Positions 54,094 through 63,084 of a stretch of DNA of 64,000 nucleotides are shown here, piece by piece (positions within the stretch are counted from its first letter, which is position 1; each line of letters begins with the position of its first letter). The translations under genes were made by a program, and so were the position numbers. The stretch is from contig CAWBWL010000007.1 in NCBI GenBank assembly GCA_963792485.1, positions 682,001-746,000 of the forward strand, in the 5' to 3' direction. This DNA comes from JANOYJ01 sp963792485. Its GTDB lineage: Bacteria > Pseudomonadota > Alphaproteobacteria > Rhizobiales > Rhizobiaceae. The notes below the pieces were generated by a model that saw nothing but the letters and a program-made list of their open reading frames with translations, searched no databases and was not told where the DNA came from.

Positions 54094-55843
54094 ATCCATC
54101 TCCATTACCCTCAACCCCTTGCGGCAAAATATGCGGCCGCCGCTCACTCAGTTTCACGGGCTTTGCCCCGCGCGCCTTTTCAGGCCCCGTCAATGGCAGG
54201 CGCACGGTCACTGTCGTGCCCTTGCCGGTCTCGCTTTCAATCGACAGCCCGCCCTGGTGCAGTTCGAGCAGCCCGCGCACCAGCGACAGGCCAAGGCCCG
54301 TGCCCTCAAACGCACGCGTATAGTCGCTCTGCGCCTGATAGAAGGGCTGGCCAATGCGCGCGAGATCGTTCTCGCTGATGCCTATGCCGCTGTCCGCGAC
54401 TTTCAGAACCAGATAGCCGTCCTGCGCATGAGAGGTAACTTTCACCGTCCCGCCTTCCGGCGTGAATTTTACCGCATTGGACAACAGGTTGATCATGATC
54501 TGCTGCACCGCGCGCCGGTCCGCCGTGCATTCGCCAGCCGCCGGATCAAGTGCGCTGGTCAGTTCAATGTGTTTCGCCATCGCCTGCTCGCGCACCTGGG
54601 CAAGGCTCATTGATACAGCCTCTTCGACTTCAAACGGCTCGGCGACAATCTGGTAAGCCCCAGCATCAAGCTTCGACACATCGAGGATCATGTTGACGAC
54701 CGACAGAAGATGCGCGCCGGACTGGTGGATCAGCTCGACATATTCGCGCTGCCGATCATTGGCGAGCGGGCCGAACATGTCCTGGCGCAGAATATCGGAA
54801 AAGCCGAGGATCGCGTTCAGCGGCGTGCGCAGCTCATGGCTGACGCCCGCCAGATACCGGTCGGCGTGGATATGGTTGTCGCTCAGAGGCACTGGCTTTG
54901 CCGCGACCGGCTCGTCCGCCTCTTCAATCATCATGGCAATGTTGTCGCCCGCCATTTTGCAAAACAGCATGTCGAATGTCGAATAGGCGCCGTCCTCAAC
55001 ACCATTGCGCAGGCGTATGTGGAGGCGGACCATGGCCTTGCCCGCCCGCATGTCATCCAGCGCTGACAGATAAGACACGCGGTCGCTCACCAGCACACGG
55101 TCGTACAGCCCGAAACCCTTCAGCACATCCGCTGATGCGCCCAGAATCGCGGTGCAATTGCCCTCGACGTCGGCCACTTCGCCCATGAGCGAAATCCGCA
55201 GGCGCACATTCTCGCCCGCCGCCATCAGCGTATCGGCAATCGAGGCCGGTCTGGTCTCAGGGGCTGAATTGCCGGAATGCAATCCGCGAATTGCAAGGCT
55301 CGCCACATGCGCCATTGAAACTCCTGTCATGATAATTGTCATAAGCGCGCCAGACGCGCCAAAGCCCGCGAACCAGCCCGTCACCAGAGCCGCAGCCGCT
55401 GCGGCCAGCGCCGCAAGCGCAGACAGTTTGGTGTCGCGCGAAACATAATGGCTCTCGCCCCCGGCCATCAGCATCAGCGGCAGCAGAGCCGCCAGTCCGG
55501 TCAAGGGCATCATCAGGCCAGCTGCGATTCCGGCGCCGGCGGATGCAAGCATCAAAGGCGGCGAAGCGTTCTGCGCGTTGGCGGCTACTGCGCCGAACAT
55601 CAGTGTGGCGGTAAAGACAATCAGCAGCGCGGCAAAGGCTGCATCAATTGACGCGCCGGCGCAGAGCGCAGCGAAGATCGCACCTGTTCCCACGACGGGC
55701 ATTGCAAAAGCCAGCTTGAACAGGCGCTGCAGGGCGGGCCGCACGGAGGCGGCCGCCCGCTCGCTGACCCAGCCAGCGCAAAGGCGCGAATATGCTTCAA
55801 GCATATCCTTCAAAACTGACCTTTGGACTGACACGCGCCGCAC
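54065..55843 (-). CDS. DivJ-like PAS sensor histidine kinase
   Basis: 592 residues. An N-terminal membrane domain with about six helices (residues 45-185), a PAS-like segment (GEVADVEGNCTAILGASADV), then the H-box GVSHELRTPLNAILGFSDIL followed by DMFGPL, N-box IMINLLSNAVKFTPEGG, DSGIGI and GTGLGLSLV. Membrane topology and H-box place it with DivJ, the kinase that phosphorylates DivK. Its neighbours, a peptidoglycan-binding protein and DUF1491, are as recalled next to divJ in Sinorhizobium. PdhS-type kinases are the alternative. Confidence 0.72.
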   Translation of the reverse strand: MRRVSVQRSVLKDMLEAYSRLCAGWVSERAAASVRPALQRLFKLAFAMPVVGTGAIFAALCAGASIDAAFAALLIVFTATLMFGAVAANAQNASPPLMLASAGAGIAAGLMMPLTGLAALLPLMLMAGGESHYVSRDTKLSALAALAAAAAALVTGWFAGFGASGALMTIIMTGVSMAHVASLAIRGLHSGNSAPETRPASIADTLMAAGENVRLRISLMGEVADVEGNCTAILGASADVLKGFGLYDRVLVSDRVSYLSALDDMRAGKAMVRLHIRLRNGVEDGAYSTFDMLFCKMAGDNIAMMIEEADEPVAAKPVPLSDNHIHADRYLAGVSHELRTPLNAILGFSDILRQDMFGPLANDRQREYVELIHQSGAHLLSVVNMILDVSKLDAGAYQIVAEPFEVEEAVSMSLAQVREQAMAKHIELTSALDPAAGECTADRRAVQQIMINLLSNAVKFTPEGGTVKVTSHAQDGYLVLKVADSGIGISENDLARIGQPFYQAQSDYTRAFEGTGLGLSLVRGLLELHQGGLSIESETGKGTTVTVRLPLTGPEKARGAKPVKLSERRPHILPQGVEGNGDGYDTAIRRTA

Positions 55844-56292
55844 TCACCTTACGCCCGGGACTCATACATAAAACCGGCCTGACGAACTTCGCATTCAGGC
55901 TTTAAGGAAAGCATAAGGCTGGCAGAACCCGCGCTATTTGATGGCACAATGCCGGGGGCAAACCAGAACTTTTACGCCTATGGTAAACAATTGGTTCGCG
56001 GTTGCGCCTTGGTTGCGAGCGCACTTCCCAACTCAGCGCATCCCGGTTTTATTGTTTTATTTCAATATCTTATCATATTCAGACTTTTCGATGCCGCCGC
56101 CCGTCTTACGCGCTCACTTCCAGATTTCAACGACATATAAAATTTTACTCAAATTTCGCTCAAAGCCGCCCGTTTTTTCCAAGCCCTCCTTTCCAGGTTT
56201 GCGCCCATGCTTCCCGCTCGCATCCCGGGACGGATGCTCAGAGTGTCGGTTCAAGAATGTCTTGTTGGACCGGCATTAAAAGGGGAAATGCC
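55844..56292. other. AT-rich intergenic region
   Basis: 449 bp between the divergent kinase and DUF5330 genes. The part at 56040-56170 is markedly AT-rich (for example ATAAAATTTTACTCAAATTT) against a GC-rich background and probably holds promoters in both directions. No gene or palindromic repeat seen. Confidence 0.6.
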
Positions 56293-56604
56293 ATGTGGTT
56301 CATTATCCGGACCTCTTTCTGGTTCTCACTCGTGCTTCTGGCGCTGCCGCTCGGCGCGCCGCGTGAAGACGGAACGCGCGTCGGCATCGCCGAAGCCGTG
56401 ATTGCCGCCAGCGGCGCGGCGTCGGACCTCAACGGTTTCTGCGAACGCCAGTCTGGGACATGCGAGACCGGTCGCAAGCTCGCCTCCGAAGTCACCGCGC
56501 GCGCGCAGACTGCTTTGCGATTTGCCTCTGACTATATGGACACAGATGCAGCCACCAAAGAACTGACCATTGAAGAGGTCATCGAGACCGGCAGCGTCAA
56601 CTAA
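56293..56604 (+). CDS. DUF5330 family protein
   Basis: 103 residues from MWFIIRTSFWFSLVLLALPL, after AGGGGAAATGCC; the open frame further upstream is non-coding in character. One N-terminal membrane segment, then VGIAEAVIAASGAASDLNGF, CERQSGTCETGRKLASEVTA and a helical end. Small rhizobial membrane-anchored protein, function unknown. Confidence 0.8.
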   Translation: MWFIIRTSFWFSLVLLALPLGAPREDGTRVGIAEAVIAASGAASDLNGFCERQSGTCETGRKLASEVTARAQTALRFASDYMDTDAATKELTIEEVIETGSVN

Positions 56605-56648
56605 GCAATTCCAGAAAAAGTGGTTCCCGGCTTTTCCTCCGGAATTGC
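56605..56648. repeat. Palindromic repeat, family R3
   Basis: GCAATTCC (56605-56612) pairs with GGAATTGC (56641-56648) around a 28-nt interior with AGAAAAAGTGG and TTTTCC. The pattern resembles the short intergenic palindromes common in rhizobia that begin GCAATTCC and end GGAATTGCGT. A single copy was noticed in this window. Confidence 0.6.
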
Positions 56649-56688
56649 GTCTTAAAACAACACATCGCCTCTTGCCGGTCTTTCGGCG

Positions 56689-56729
56689 CGCCGCAAGCTC
56701 CTGTCCCCAAACAGCTTGCGGCGTTTTTT
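56689..56729 (+). terminator. Rho-independent terminator after the DUF5330 gene
   Basis: An 11-bp perfect stem (CGCCGCAAGCT 56689-56699, AGCTTGCGGCG 56713-56723) followed by six T. Confidence 0.92.
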
Positions 56730-56808
56730 ATTTTCTCCTGGCGCGCCTGCCTAACTTGCCAGCATGCTGCGAAACGATAAGGTTGGCGATCTATCAGGAG
56801 CCAGTGCC

Positions 56809-58281
56809 ATGCCGAAATTCTCTGCGTTATTCTCCGCCTGTCTCCTTCTGTCCTCCAGCAGCCTCGCCCTCGCCGCCCCCGCAACGCCCGAGGAAGCCGC
56901 GCGGCTGACCGGCGTGTTCGAATCCCTTCTCGGCAAGGAGCCTGGCGTTGTCAGCGTCGCGCCCCAGGGCGAAGCCTATGATGTGACTCTGGACTTCACG
57001 CCCTACCTCAAGAAATTTGCCAGCGCCGCGTTCAAGGGCACCATCTCGCCCTATCCGATGACCCTGACGCCGCAGGGCGGCGGCAAATGGACGGTCACGC
57101 AGGATGCGCCCTTTTCCATCTCCGGCGAAATGGCTGATGTTTTCCGGATCAATCTCAATCTCGGCAATGTGAAGGCAACGTCCGTCTTCGATGAGGCTGT
57201 CGGCACGTTCACGACGTCAACCGCAGTCATCAAGGACATGACTTTTGATGAATTCGTCACCGTTCCGGACGCATCGGGCGCAGGACCCGCAGCGGTTACC
57301 CGCATCACCTATGCCGTGAAGAACACCAGCTATGAGTCCAAGCTCGCGCCTGCCGCCGGAGATACCGTCGAAGGCACGATCCGGATGGTCTCCACCGGCT
57401 TCACCGAAACCTTCAATCTGCCGCCGACTGCTCCCGGCGGCATGCCGATGGATTTCACCATCACCGCGGACAGCGTCACGCAGGACATGGGCTACAAGGG
57501 CATGAAAGCCAAGGCCATCGCCGACATCGTCCGCTGGTTCATCGCCCATCCGTCGGAGGCTGAGATCGACGCCGGCCGCGCCGAAATGGTCAAGGTCGTG
57601 GAAGCCGCCCTGCCTCTGTTCGGCACGATCAATTCAACAGCGCAAATGTCCAACATCACCGTCACCACGCCCTTCGGCCCGGTTGGCATCGCCAAAGCGG
57701 GCGTGAATATCGATATGAACGGCGCAGTCAAGGACGGCATGCTGCGCGAGGCCTTTTCCGCCGAAGGCATCACGCTCCCGCCCGGCCTCGTGCCGCCGTT
57801 TGCCGCGGACCTCGTGCCGGAAAAATTCTCGATCGATTTCACCGTGTCCGATTTCGACCTCGCCGCCCCGGCCAAGCTCCTGCTTGCCCACACCGCCAAA
57901 ACCAAGGACGCGCCGACGCCAGAGCTCGAAGCCGAACTGATGAAGGCGCTCATGCCCTCCGGCGCGGTCAAAATCACGCTCGCGCCGGGACACGTCACCA
58001 GCAAGATCGCCGATATCGGCTATGAGGGCGCGATGACCGCGGGTCCCGTTGCCATGCCCACAGGCAGCGCCCTCATCACCGCCAAGGGCTTTGACGCTGC
58101 CGTCGGGGCGCTGAACGCCGCGCCGCCCGAACTCGGCCTCTCCCAAGCCACAATCGGCATGCTCGCCGCCAAGGGATTCTCCAAGACCGAAAGCGACGGC
58201 AGCATCAGCTGGAAGATCGAAAGCACTCCTGAGGGCGGAGTTCTGGTGAACGGAGTTGATATGTCGAAGCTGGGCAAGTGA
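56809..58281 (+). CDS. Exported protein, possibly DUF2125 family
   Basis: 490 residues from MPKFSALFSACLLLSSSSLA; CAGGAGCCAGTGCC upstream supports this ATG. A signal peptide (1-23) is followed by a large beta-rich periplasmic protein with repeated patterns such as VGIAKAGVNIDMNGAVKDGM and SIDFTVSDFDLAAPAKLLLA. Such long beta-rich sequences with paired lipid-domain-like repeats occur in DUF2125 proteins; the assignment is tentative. No catalytic motif seen. An R2 repeat follows. Confidence 0.65.
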   Translation: MPKFSALFSACLLLSSSSLALAAPATPEEAARLTGVFESLLGKEPGVVSVAPQGEAYDVTLDFTPYLKKFASAAFKGTISPYPMTLTPQGGGKWTVTQDAPFSISGEMADVFRINLNLGNVKATSVFDEAVGTFTTSTAVIKDMTFDEFVTVPDASGAGPAAVTRITYAVKNTSYESKLAPAAGDTVEGTIRMVSTGFTETFNLPPTAPGGMPMDFTITADSVTQDMGYKGMKAKAIADIVRWFIAHPSEAEIDAGRAEMVKVVEAALPLFGTINSTAQMSNITVTTPFGPVGIAKAGVNIDMNGAVKDGMLREAFSAEGITLPPGLVPPFAADLVPEKFSIDFTVSDFDLAAPAKLLLAHTAKTKDAPTPELEAELMKALMPSGAVKITLAPGHVTSKIADIGYEGAMTAGPVAMPTGSALITAKGFDAAVGALNAAPPELGLSQATIGMLAAKGFSKTESDGSISWKIESTPEGGVLVNGVDMSKLGK

Positions 58282-58327
58282 GTAGCGTCAAGTTTCCTCA
58301 CCGGTCGGCGTCCGGTTGGAAATTCGT

Positions 58328-58440
58328 CATGCCGAGTCGAAAATGACGACTTTCGAGCATCGGAGCGGAGCGTACTTAAGTACGTGAGCACCGAAGCGCA
58401 GAAAAGCGCCATTTGCAGACCGGCAGGGCGGATTTCTGAA
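58328..58440. repeat. Palindromic repeat, family R2, copy c
   Basis: Centre GCGTAC-TTAA-GTACGT followed by GAGCACCGAAGCGCAG. The inner stem is changed at both paired positions relative to the other copies (GCGAAC...GTTCGT). Lies in the DUF2125-like/sufE gap. Confidence 0.82.
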
Positions 58441-58492
58441 CGGACTTACATGCCCATTCCCTCCGCCGCCAATAATCCCTATATCCCCCCCC

Positions 58493-58993
58493 ATGAGCGC
58501 CACCCTCGACGACATCATCGCTGACTTCGAGCTTCTCGATGATTGGGAAGACCGCTACCGCTATATCATCGACCTCGGCCGCCAGCTTGATCCGCTGCCC
58601 GACAGCGCGCGGGTGGAGGGCAACAAGGTGCAAGGCTGCGTCAGCCAGGTCTGGCTGCAAACGTCAAAAGGCGAAGGCGCTGATCCGCTGATAGAGTATC
58701 GCGGCGACAGTGACGCCCACATCGTCAAAGGCCTCGTCGCCATCATCCTCGCGCTCTACTCCGGCCAAACCGCCTCCACGATCACGTCCGCCGACGCCAG
58801 CGCGCTCCTGAAAAAACTCGGCCTGGACCAGCACCTCTCGCCCCAGCGCAGCAACGGCTTGCGGGCGATGGTGGCGCGGATCAGAGGGATGCGGGCGGGC
58901 GCTGGGGATGCAGGCAAGGGTTTCCAATTGAGGCCAGGCAAGCAAGCGCGGGCTTGCACACGCCATCGACATATCTTGATCACATACCGATGA
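58493..58993 (+). CDS. sufE: SufE-family cysteine desulfurase activator
   Basis: 166 residues. DDIIADFELLDDWEDRYRYI, DLGRQLDPLP, then the sulfur-accepting Cys49 in NKVQGCVSQVWL, and QRSNGLRAMVARIRGM. It accepts persulfide from a SufS-type desulfurase for iron-sulfur cluster assembly. The last ~30 residues (after GMRAG) are outside the conserved domain and rich in Arg, Gly and His; a late frame change could explain them, but nothing proves it. Confidence 0.9.
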   Translation: MSATLDDIIADFELLDDWEDRYRYIIDLGRQLDPLPDSARVEGNKVQGCVSQVWLQTSKGEGADPLIEYRGDSDAHIVKGLVAIILALYSGQTASTITSADASALLKKLGLDQHLSPQRSNGLRAMVARIRGMRAGAGDAGKGFQLRPGKQARACTRHRHILITYR

Positions 58994-59037
58994 GATCGAA
59001 AAACATCGACACATGAAGTTGACCTGTTGATTGGCCT

Positions 59038-59459
59038 TCACTCCGGCGGCGCGGCCACTTTGCTCAGCGCCGACTGCCCCTCCGCCACCAGCGTCACCAC
59101 TTGCGGGCAGCGGAAACAGACCGCTTCCCCTTCCTCGGCGAACCAGCGGCAGCTTGCGCGGATCAGGCAAGGCGGCAGCGCGCTGACGACCGGCTCCAGC
59201 CCTGCGCCACGCGTGCGCCAAGGCTGCAGCGGCCATCCTTGAACTGGCCGCAACGGCCCTCCTCGCACCGCGCCGAAAAGCGGAACACATGGGTTGGGTC
59301 AATGTCGCCGAGCTTGGCAAGCGCCGCCTCATCGACGCGCGCTTCCGCCTTCAGATAGGCGATGCGTGGCGCGTCCGGCGTGCCGGATACAACACCCAGC
59401 GCCCGCGCGTCTTTCATGTCGGGCTGCGCGCTCGGACAGGAGTAGAGCGAGCCGGTCAT
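59038..59459 (-). CDS. Cysteine-rich protein of unknown function (frameshifted)
   Basis: Starts MTGSLYSCPSAQPDMKDARA, with GGAAGG seven bases upstream. Reads CEEGRCGQFKDGRCSLGARV and, after one missing base near 59215, SALPPCLIRASCRWFAEEGE and AVCFRCPQVVTLVAEGQ. The restored product is 140 residues with nine cysteines, including CxxxxC and CxxC pairs suited to a metal or Fe-S site. Similar uncharacterised cysteine-rich proteins occur in cyanobacteria and actinomycetes. It lies after sufE in convergent orientation. Confidence 0.6.
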
Positions 59460-59476
59460 GGCCTGGCCTTCCGCCG

Positions 59477-59784
59477 CTAGAACGGCCTTTCAACGGCACA
59501 TTGATCCGTTCAAAAAAGCCCGCGAGAATCCATTTGTCGATCTTCAAAACGGCGGGCTCAACCTCAACGCCAAGCTCGGCCATGCCGCGCGAGACTTCGC
59601 TGGCAAACGACCTCGCCATCGGCAAACAATTTGACGCGCCGGCCGATCAGATCCCATTTGGTAGATCACTGAATTCTTGCCGGGCTTGACGGCAAACGCG
59701 CTGCAAAGCCATCTCAACCGCCTTGTCGACCATGTCGGGAAGTTTGCGTGCGGAAATCAGTTCTGCTCTCTTGACGTCTGGCAT
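59477..59784 (-). CDS. Small protein of unknown function (frameshifted)
   Basis: ATG 59784 after TTGGAGAGGACATTGCC; MPDVKRAELISARKLPDMVD then, across extra bases near 59697, 59657 and 59605 and one missing base near 59483, FAVKPGKNSVIYQWDLIGRR, KLFADGEVVASEVSRGMAEL and LKIDKWILAGFFERINVPLK. The restored length is about 101 residues, ending 17 bp before the cysteine-rich gene. The assembly of frames is inference; the two genes might instead be one. Confidence 0.45.
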
Positions 59785-59932
59785 GGCAATGTCCTCTCCA
59801 AACAGCGTTGAATGACCGGACCAAAGCAAAAGGCATTTTGTTGATTGATGAAAATCCTACGCCTGTTTGAGATTTGCGCAAGAGATTTCTGGGCTGCCGC
59901 AAATCAGTTGGGAACTCCGCAGAGCCCCCGCT

Positions 59933-60912
59933 TTAGACCCACCCCTGGCTCACCCCAAAACAGGCCACCTCACTCGCCCCTGCCGCCTGCATGACTGGCG
60001 TTTTTGTCCGGCAAACATCCCGCGCATAGGAACAGCGCGGGTTGAAGGCGCAGCCTTGCGGCGGGTTGAAGGGGGATGGCAGCTCGCCGCTGAGCTTGAT
60101 GCGCGCGCCGCGCCGCTCGGGGTCCGCCACCGGCGTCGCGGACAGAAGCGCGCGGGTGTAGGGGTGCTTCGGATTGGTGAACACCTCCTCGACACCCGCC
60201 ATCTCGACCGGCTTGCCGAGATACATGATCATCACATCATCGGCGACATGGCGCACAACGCCAAGATCATGGCTGATGAAAATGATAGGTCAGTCCGAAC
60301 CGTGTCCTGCAGATCGGCCAGCAGGTTCAAAATCTGCGCCCGGATCGACACGTCCAGCGCCGACACCGGCTCGTCCAGCACCAGAATTTTCGGGTTCAAG
60401 ATCAGCGCGCGGGCAATGGCGATGCGCTGGCGCTGGCCGCCGGAAAACATGTGCGGATAGCGCCCGGAATGTTCGGGCCGCAAGCCCGACTTCGCGCAGC
60501 ATGTCCGCCACCTTCGCCTTGCGCTCCTTCGGGCGACAGCGCGGTGTTGATCGCCAGCGGCTCCTCCAGAATGTCGCCGATTTTCTGGCGCGGATTGAGC
60601 GAGCCATAGGGGTTTTGAAACACGATCTGCACGGTGGAGCGCAGCGATTTCAGCGTGTCGGCATCCGCGCCGGTCACGGTCTTGCCGTCAATGACAAGGC
60701 TGCCGTCCGCTTGCCGGCTCGATCATCGTCAGGACCCGCGCCAGCGTCGATTTTCCGCAGCCGCTTTCGCCAACCACCGCCAGTGTCTTGCCGGCCTCCA
60801 CGCTGAAAGCTCGCGCCATCCAGCGCCTTCAGTTCCGTTGAAGCGCGAAAGGAAGCCTTTGCGGACTTTGTAAAACCGCTTCAGATCCGGAAGCCGTCAC
60901 AATCGCGTTCAT
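59933..60912 (-). CDS. Peptide ABC transporter ATP-binding protein DppF-like (eight frameshifts)
   Basis: ATG 60912 overlaps the dppD stop as ATGA. In pieces: DLKRFYKVRKGFLSR, Walker A GESGCGKST, Q-loop FQNPYGSLNPRQK, signature FSGGQRQRIAIARALI, Walker B LVLDEPVSALD, switch His FISHDLGVVRHVADD and C-terminal oligopeptide domain GCAFNPRCSYARDVC. Eight single extra bases (about 60888, 60836, 60805, 60705, 60530, 60481, 60300, 60284) break the frame. Removing them yields 323 residues, the normal size, with no stop codon. Confidence 0.85.
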
Positions 60913-61887
60913 GCCGCCACCCCTTGCGCTTCAACCGGATAATGGCACAGCGCTTCGCCAAGCTCCGGCCCCTGCCGCGGCGGCGCGATGGTCCGGCATT
61001 TGTCGTCCGCGTGCGGGCAGCGCGGGTTGAACAGGCAGCCGTTTGGCCGGTCAAACAGGCTCGGCACCATGCCCGGAATGGCGAATGAGCCGCCCGCCAT
61101 GCGATCGCTCCGGGAAGCGCGGCAAGAAGCCCCGCCGTATAGGGGTGGCGCGGCGTGCGGAACAGATTGCGCACGCGACTGCCGCTCGACCTGCTGTCCG
61201 GCATATTGCACGACCACGCGCTCCGCCGTCTCCGCCACCACCCCCATGTCATGGGTGATCAGCACCAGCGCCATGCCGGTCTGTTTGCGCAGCGACGACA
61301 AGCAGGTCAAGAATCTGCGCCTGAATGGTCACATCGAGCGCCGTGGTCGGCTCGTCGGCAATCAGCAGTTTCGGATTGCAGGCAATCGCCATGGCGATCA
61401 TCACGCGCTGGCTCATGCCGCCGGACAGCTGATGCGGAAAGGCGGACAGCCGCCGCGCAGGTTCGGGAATGCCGACTTGCTTCAAGCAGCTCAATGGAGC
61501 GCGCCCGCCGCGCGCCTTGTCCATGCCCATATGCGTTTTCAGCGACTCGCCGATCTGGAAGCCAACCGTGAAACAGGGATTGAGGCTGGTCATCGGCTCC
61601 TGAAAAATCATCGCCATGTCTTTGCCGATGATCTTGCGCCGCGCTTTTGCATCGAGCCGCATCAGATCATGGCCGTTGAACTCCATCTTTCCGGCGCTCA
61701 CCGTCGCCGTCTTCGGCAAAAGCCCCATCAGCGCCATCATCGCAACAGACTTGCCCGAGCCGGATTCTCCCAACAATTGCCGCCACCTCCCCCGCATCGA
61801 TGGCAAGATCAACCCATCCACCGCCTTGAACGGCCCGGAGCCGGTGGCGAAGGTGACGGTCAGATCGCGAATGTCGAGAAGGGTCAT
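60909..61887 (-). CDS. Peptide ABC transporter ATP-binding protein DppD-like (frameshifted)
   Basis: MTLLDIRDLTVTFATGSGPF, Walker A GESGSGKSVAMM, FQEPMTSLNPCFTVGFQIGE, signature LSGGMSQRVMIAMAIACNP, Walker B LLIADEPTTALDVTIQAQIL, ITHDMGVVAETAERVVVQYA and NGCLFNPRCPHADDKCRTI. About seven indels of both signs, near 61811, 61770, 61510-61480 (two), 61300, 61175 and 61100, can be inferred; their net effect agrees with the length of the open region. Coupled to dppF by a 4-bp overlap. Confidence 0.83.
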
Positions 61888-62061
61888 TGTTGAATTCAAC
61901 CACAGTTATGAATTAATATGCGACAGACTTCGGAGCGAGAACCATGGCCTCCAAAAAGCCCAAACCGCCAGCACTTCCCAAACCACTTACCCGTCCGACC
62001 GGGTTCAAGACTGGTTATTGAACTTCCTCGAATTGGATATCTCAGCGAGTTAAAATCGGTT

Positions 62062-62190
62062 CGAGAAGTCGTCATGCCGAGGTGCCCGGTGCGGACTTCG
62101 AGAACCGGAGCGGAGCGAACTTTGTGTTCGTGAGCACAGGAAGCGGAGAAGGCCGCATTGGGTGCCCGGCAGGGCGAGCTTATCAACCAT
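62062..62190. repeat. Palindromic repeat, family R2, copy d
   Basis: Centre GCGAAC-TTTGT-GTTCGT followed by GAGCACAGGAAGCGGAG, with outer arms GGTGCCCGGTGCGGAC and GGGTGCCCGGCAGGGCGAG. It lies between the permease gene dppC and the ATPase gene dppD. Confidence 0.85.
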
Positions 62191-62192
62191 TT

Positions 62193-63084
62193 TCAGCTTC
62201 TCCTCAACTTCGGATCCAGCGCATCGCGCAGGCCGTCACCGACCAGATTGATGCAAAGCACCGTGATCAATATCGCCAGCCCCGGCATCATCATGATCCA
62301 GGGCGCGGCGGTGATGAACTCGCGCGAGTCTGCCAGCATCGCGCCCCATTCGGGCATGGGCGGCTGCGCTCCAAGGCCGAGGAAGCCGAGTCCCGCCGCT
62401 TCGAGCATGCCGTCGGAAATGCCAAGCGCGCCCTGTACGATCAGCGGCGCGGCGCAGTTTGGAAACACCGTGCGCAGCATCAGGCGGAACGGGCGCACGC
62501 CCGAGACTTTGGCCGCCGTCACATAATCCTTCGGCAGTTCGGCCAGAGCCGAGGCGCGCACAAGGCGCACATAGCGCGGCAGATAGACAATCGTCACCGC
62601 AATGATCGTATTGGTCAGGCTCGGTTCCAGCACCGCCATGATCAGGATCGCCAGCACAAGGCTCGGGATCGAGACGATCAAATCCATGATGCGAATGACA
62701 ATCACATCGTAAAGCCCGCCGAACCAGGCAGATGACAGCCCGAGCGCAATGCCCGCCACCATCGACACCGACATCACCGCGACGCCGATGAACAGCGAAA
62801 TGCGCGCCCCGTGCATGAGCCTTGAGAGCATGTCGCGGCCAAGCGCATCGGTGCCGAGCAGAAAGCGCGGATCGCCCTTGTCGAACCAGGCCGGCGGCAG
62901 TTTGGTGAAGCCGCGATATTGTTCGAGCGGATCGTGCGGCGCGATGAAATTGGCAAAGATCGCGCAGAAAATGATGATCGAGAGCACGATCAGTCCGAAC
63001 ACTGCGCCGCGGTTCTCGCGAAATGCGCGCCAGAAGGTGAGATGAAGGCCCGGGCGGCGCCTGGATGTTTTCCAAAGCCTACAT
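62193..63084 (-). CDS. Peptide ABC transporter permease DppC-like
   Basis: Six transmembrane helices; the N-terminal KTSRRRPGLHLTFWRAFREN leads into GLIVLSIIIFCAIFANFIAP. The EAA-type loop that contacts the ATPase is VTAAKVSGVRPFRLMLRTVF, and the C-terminus is LCINLVGDGLRDALDPKLRR. The expected ATG at 63084 shares a base with the dppB stop but is followed by a T that makes ATG-TAG; deleting it gives 296 residues starting MRLWKTSRRR. Confidence 0.87.
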
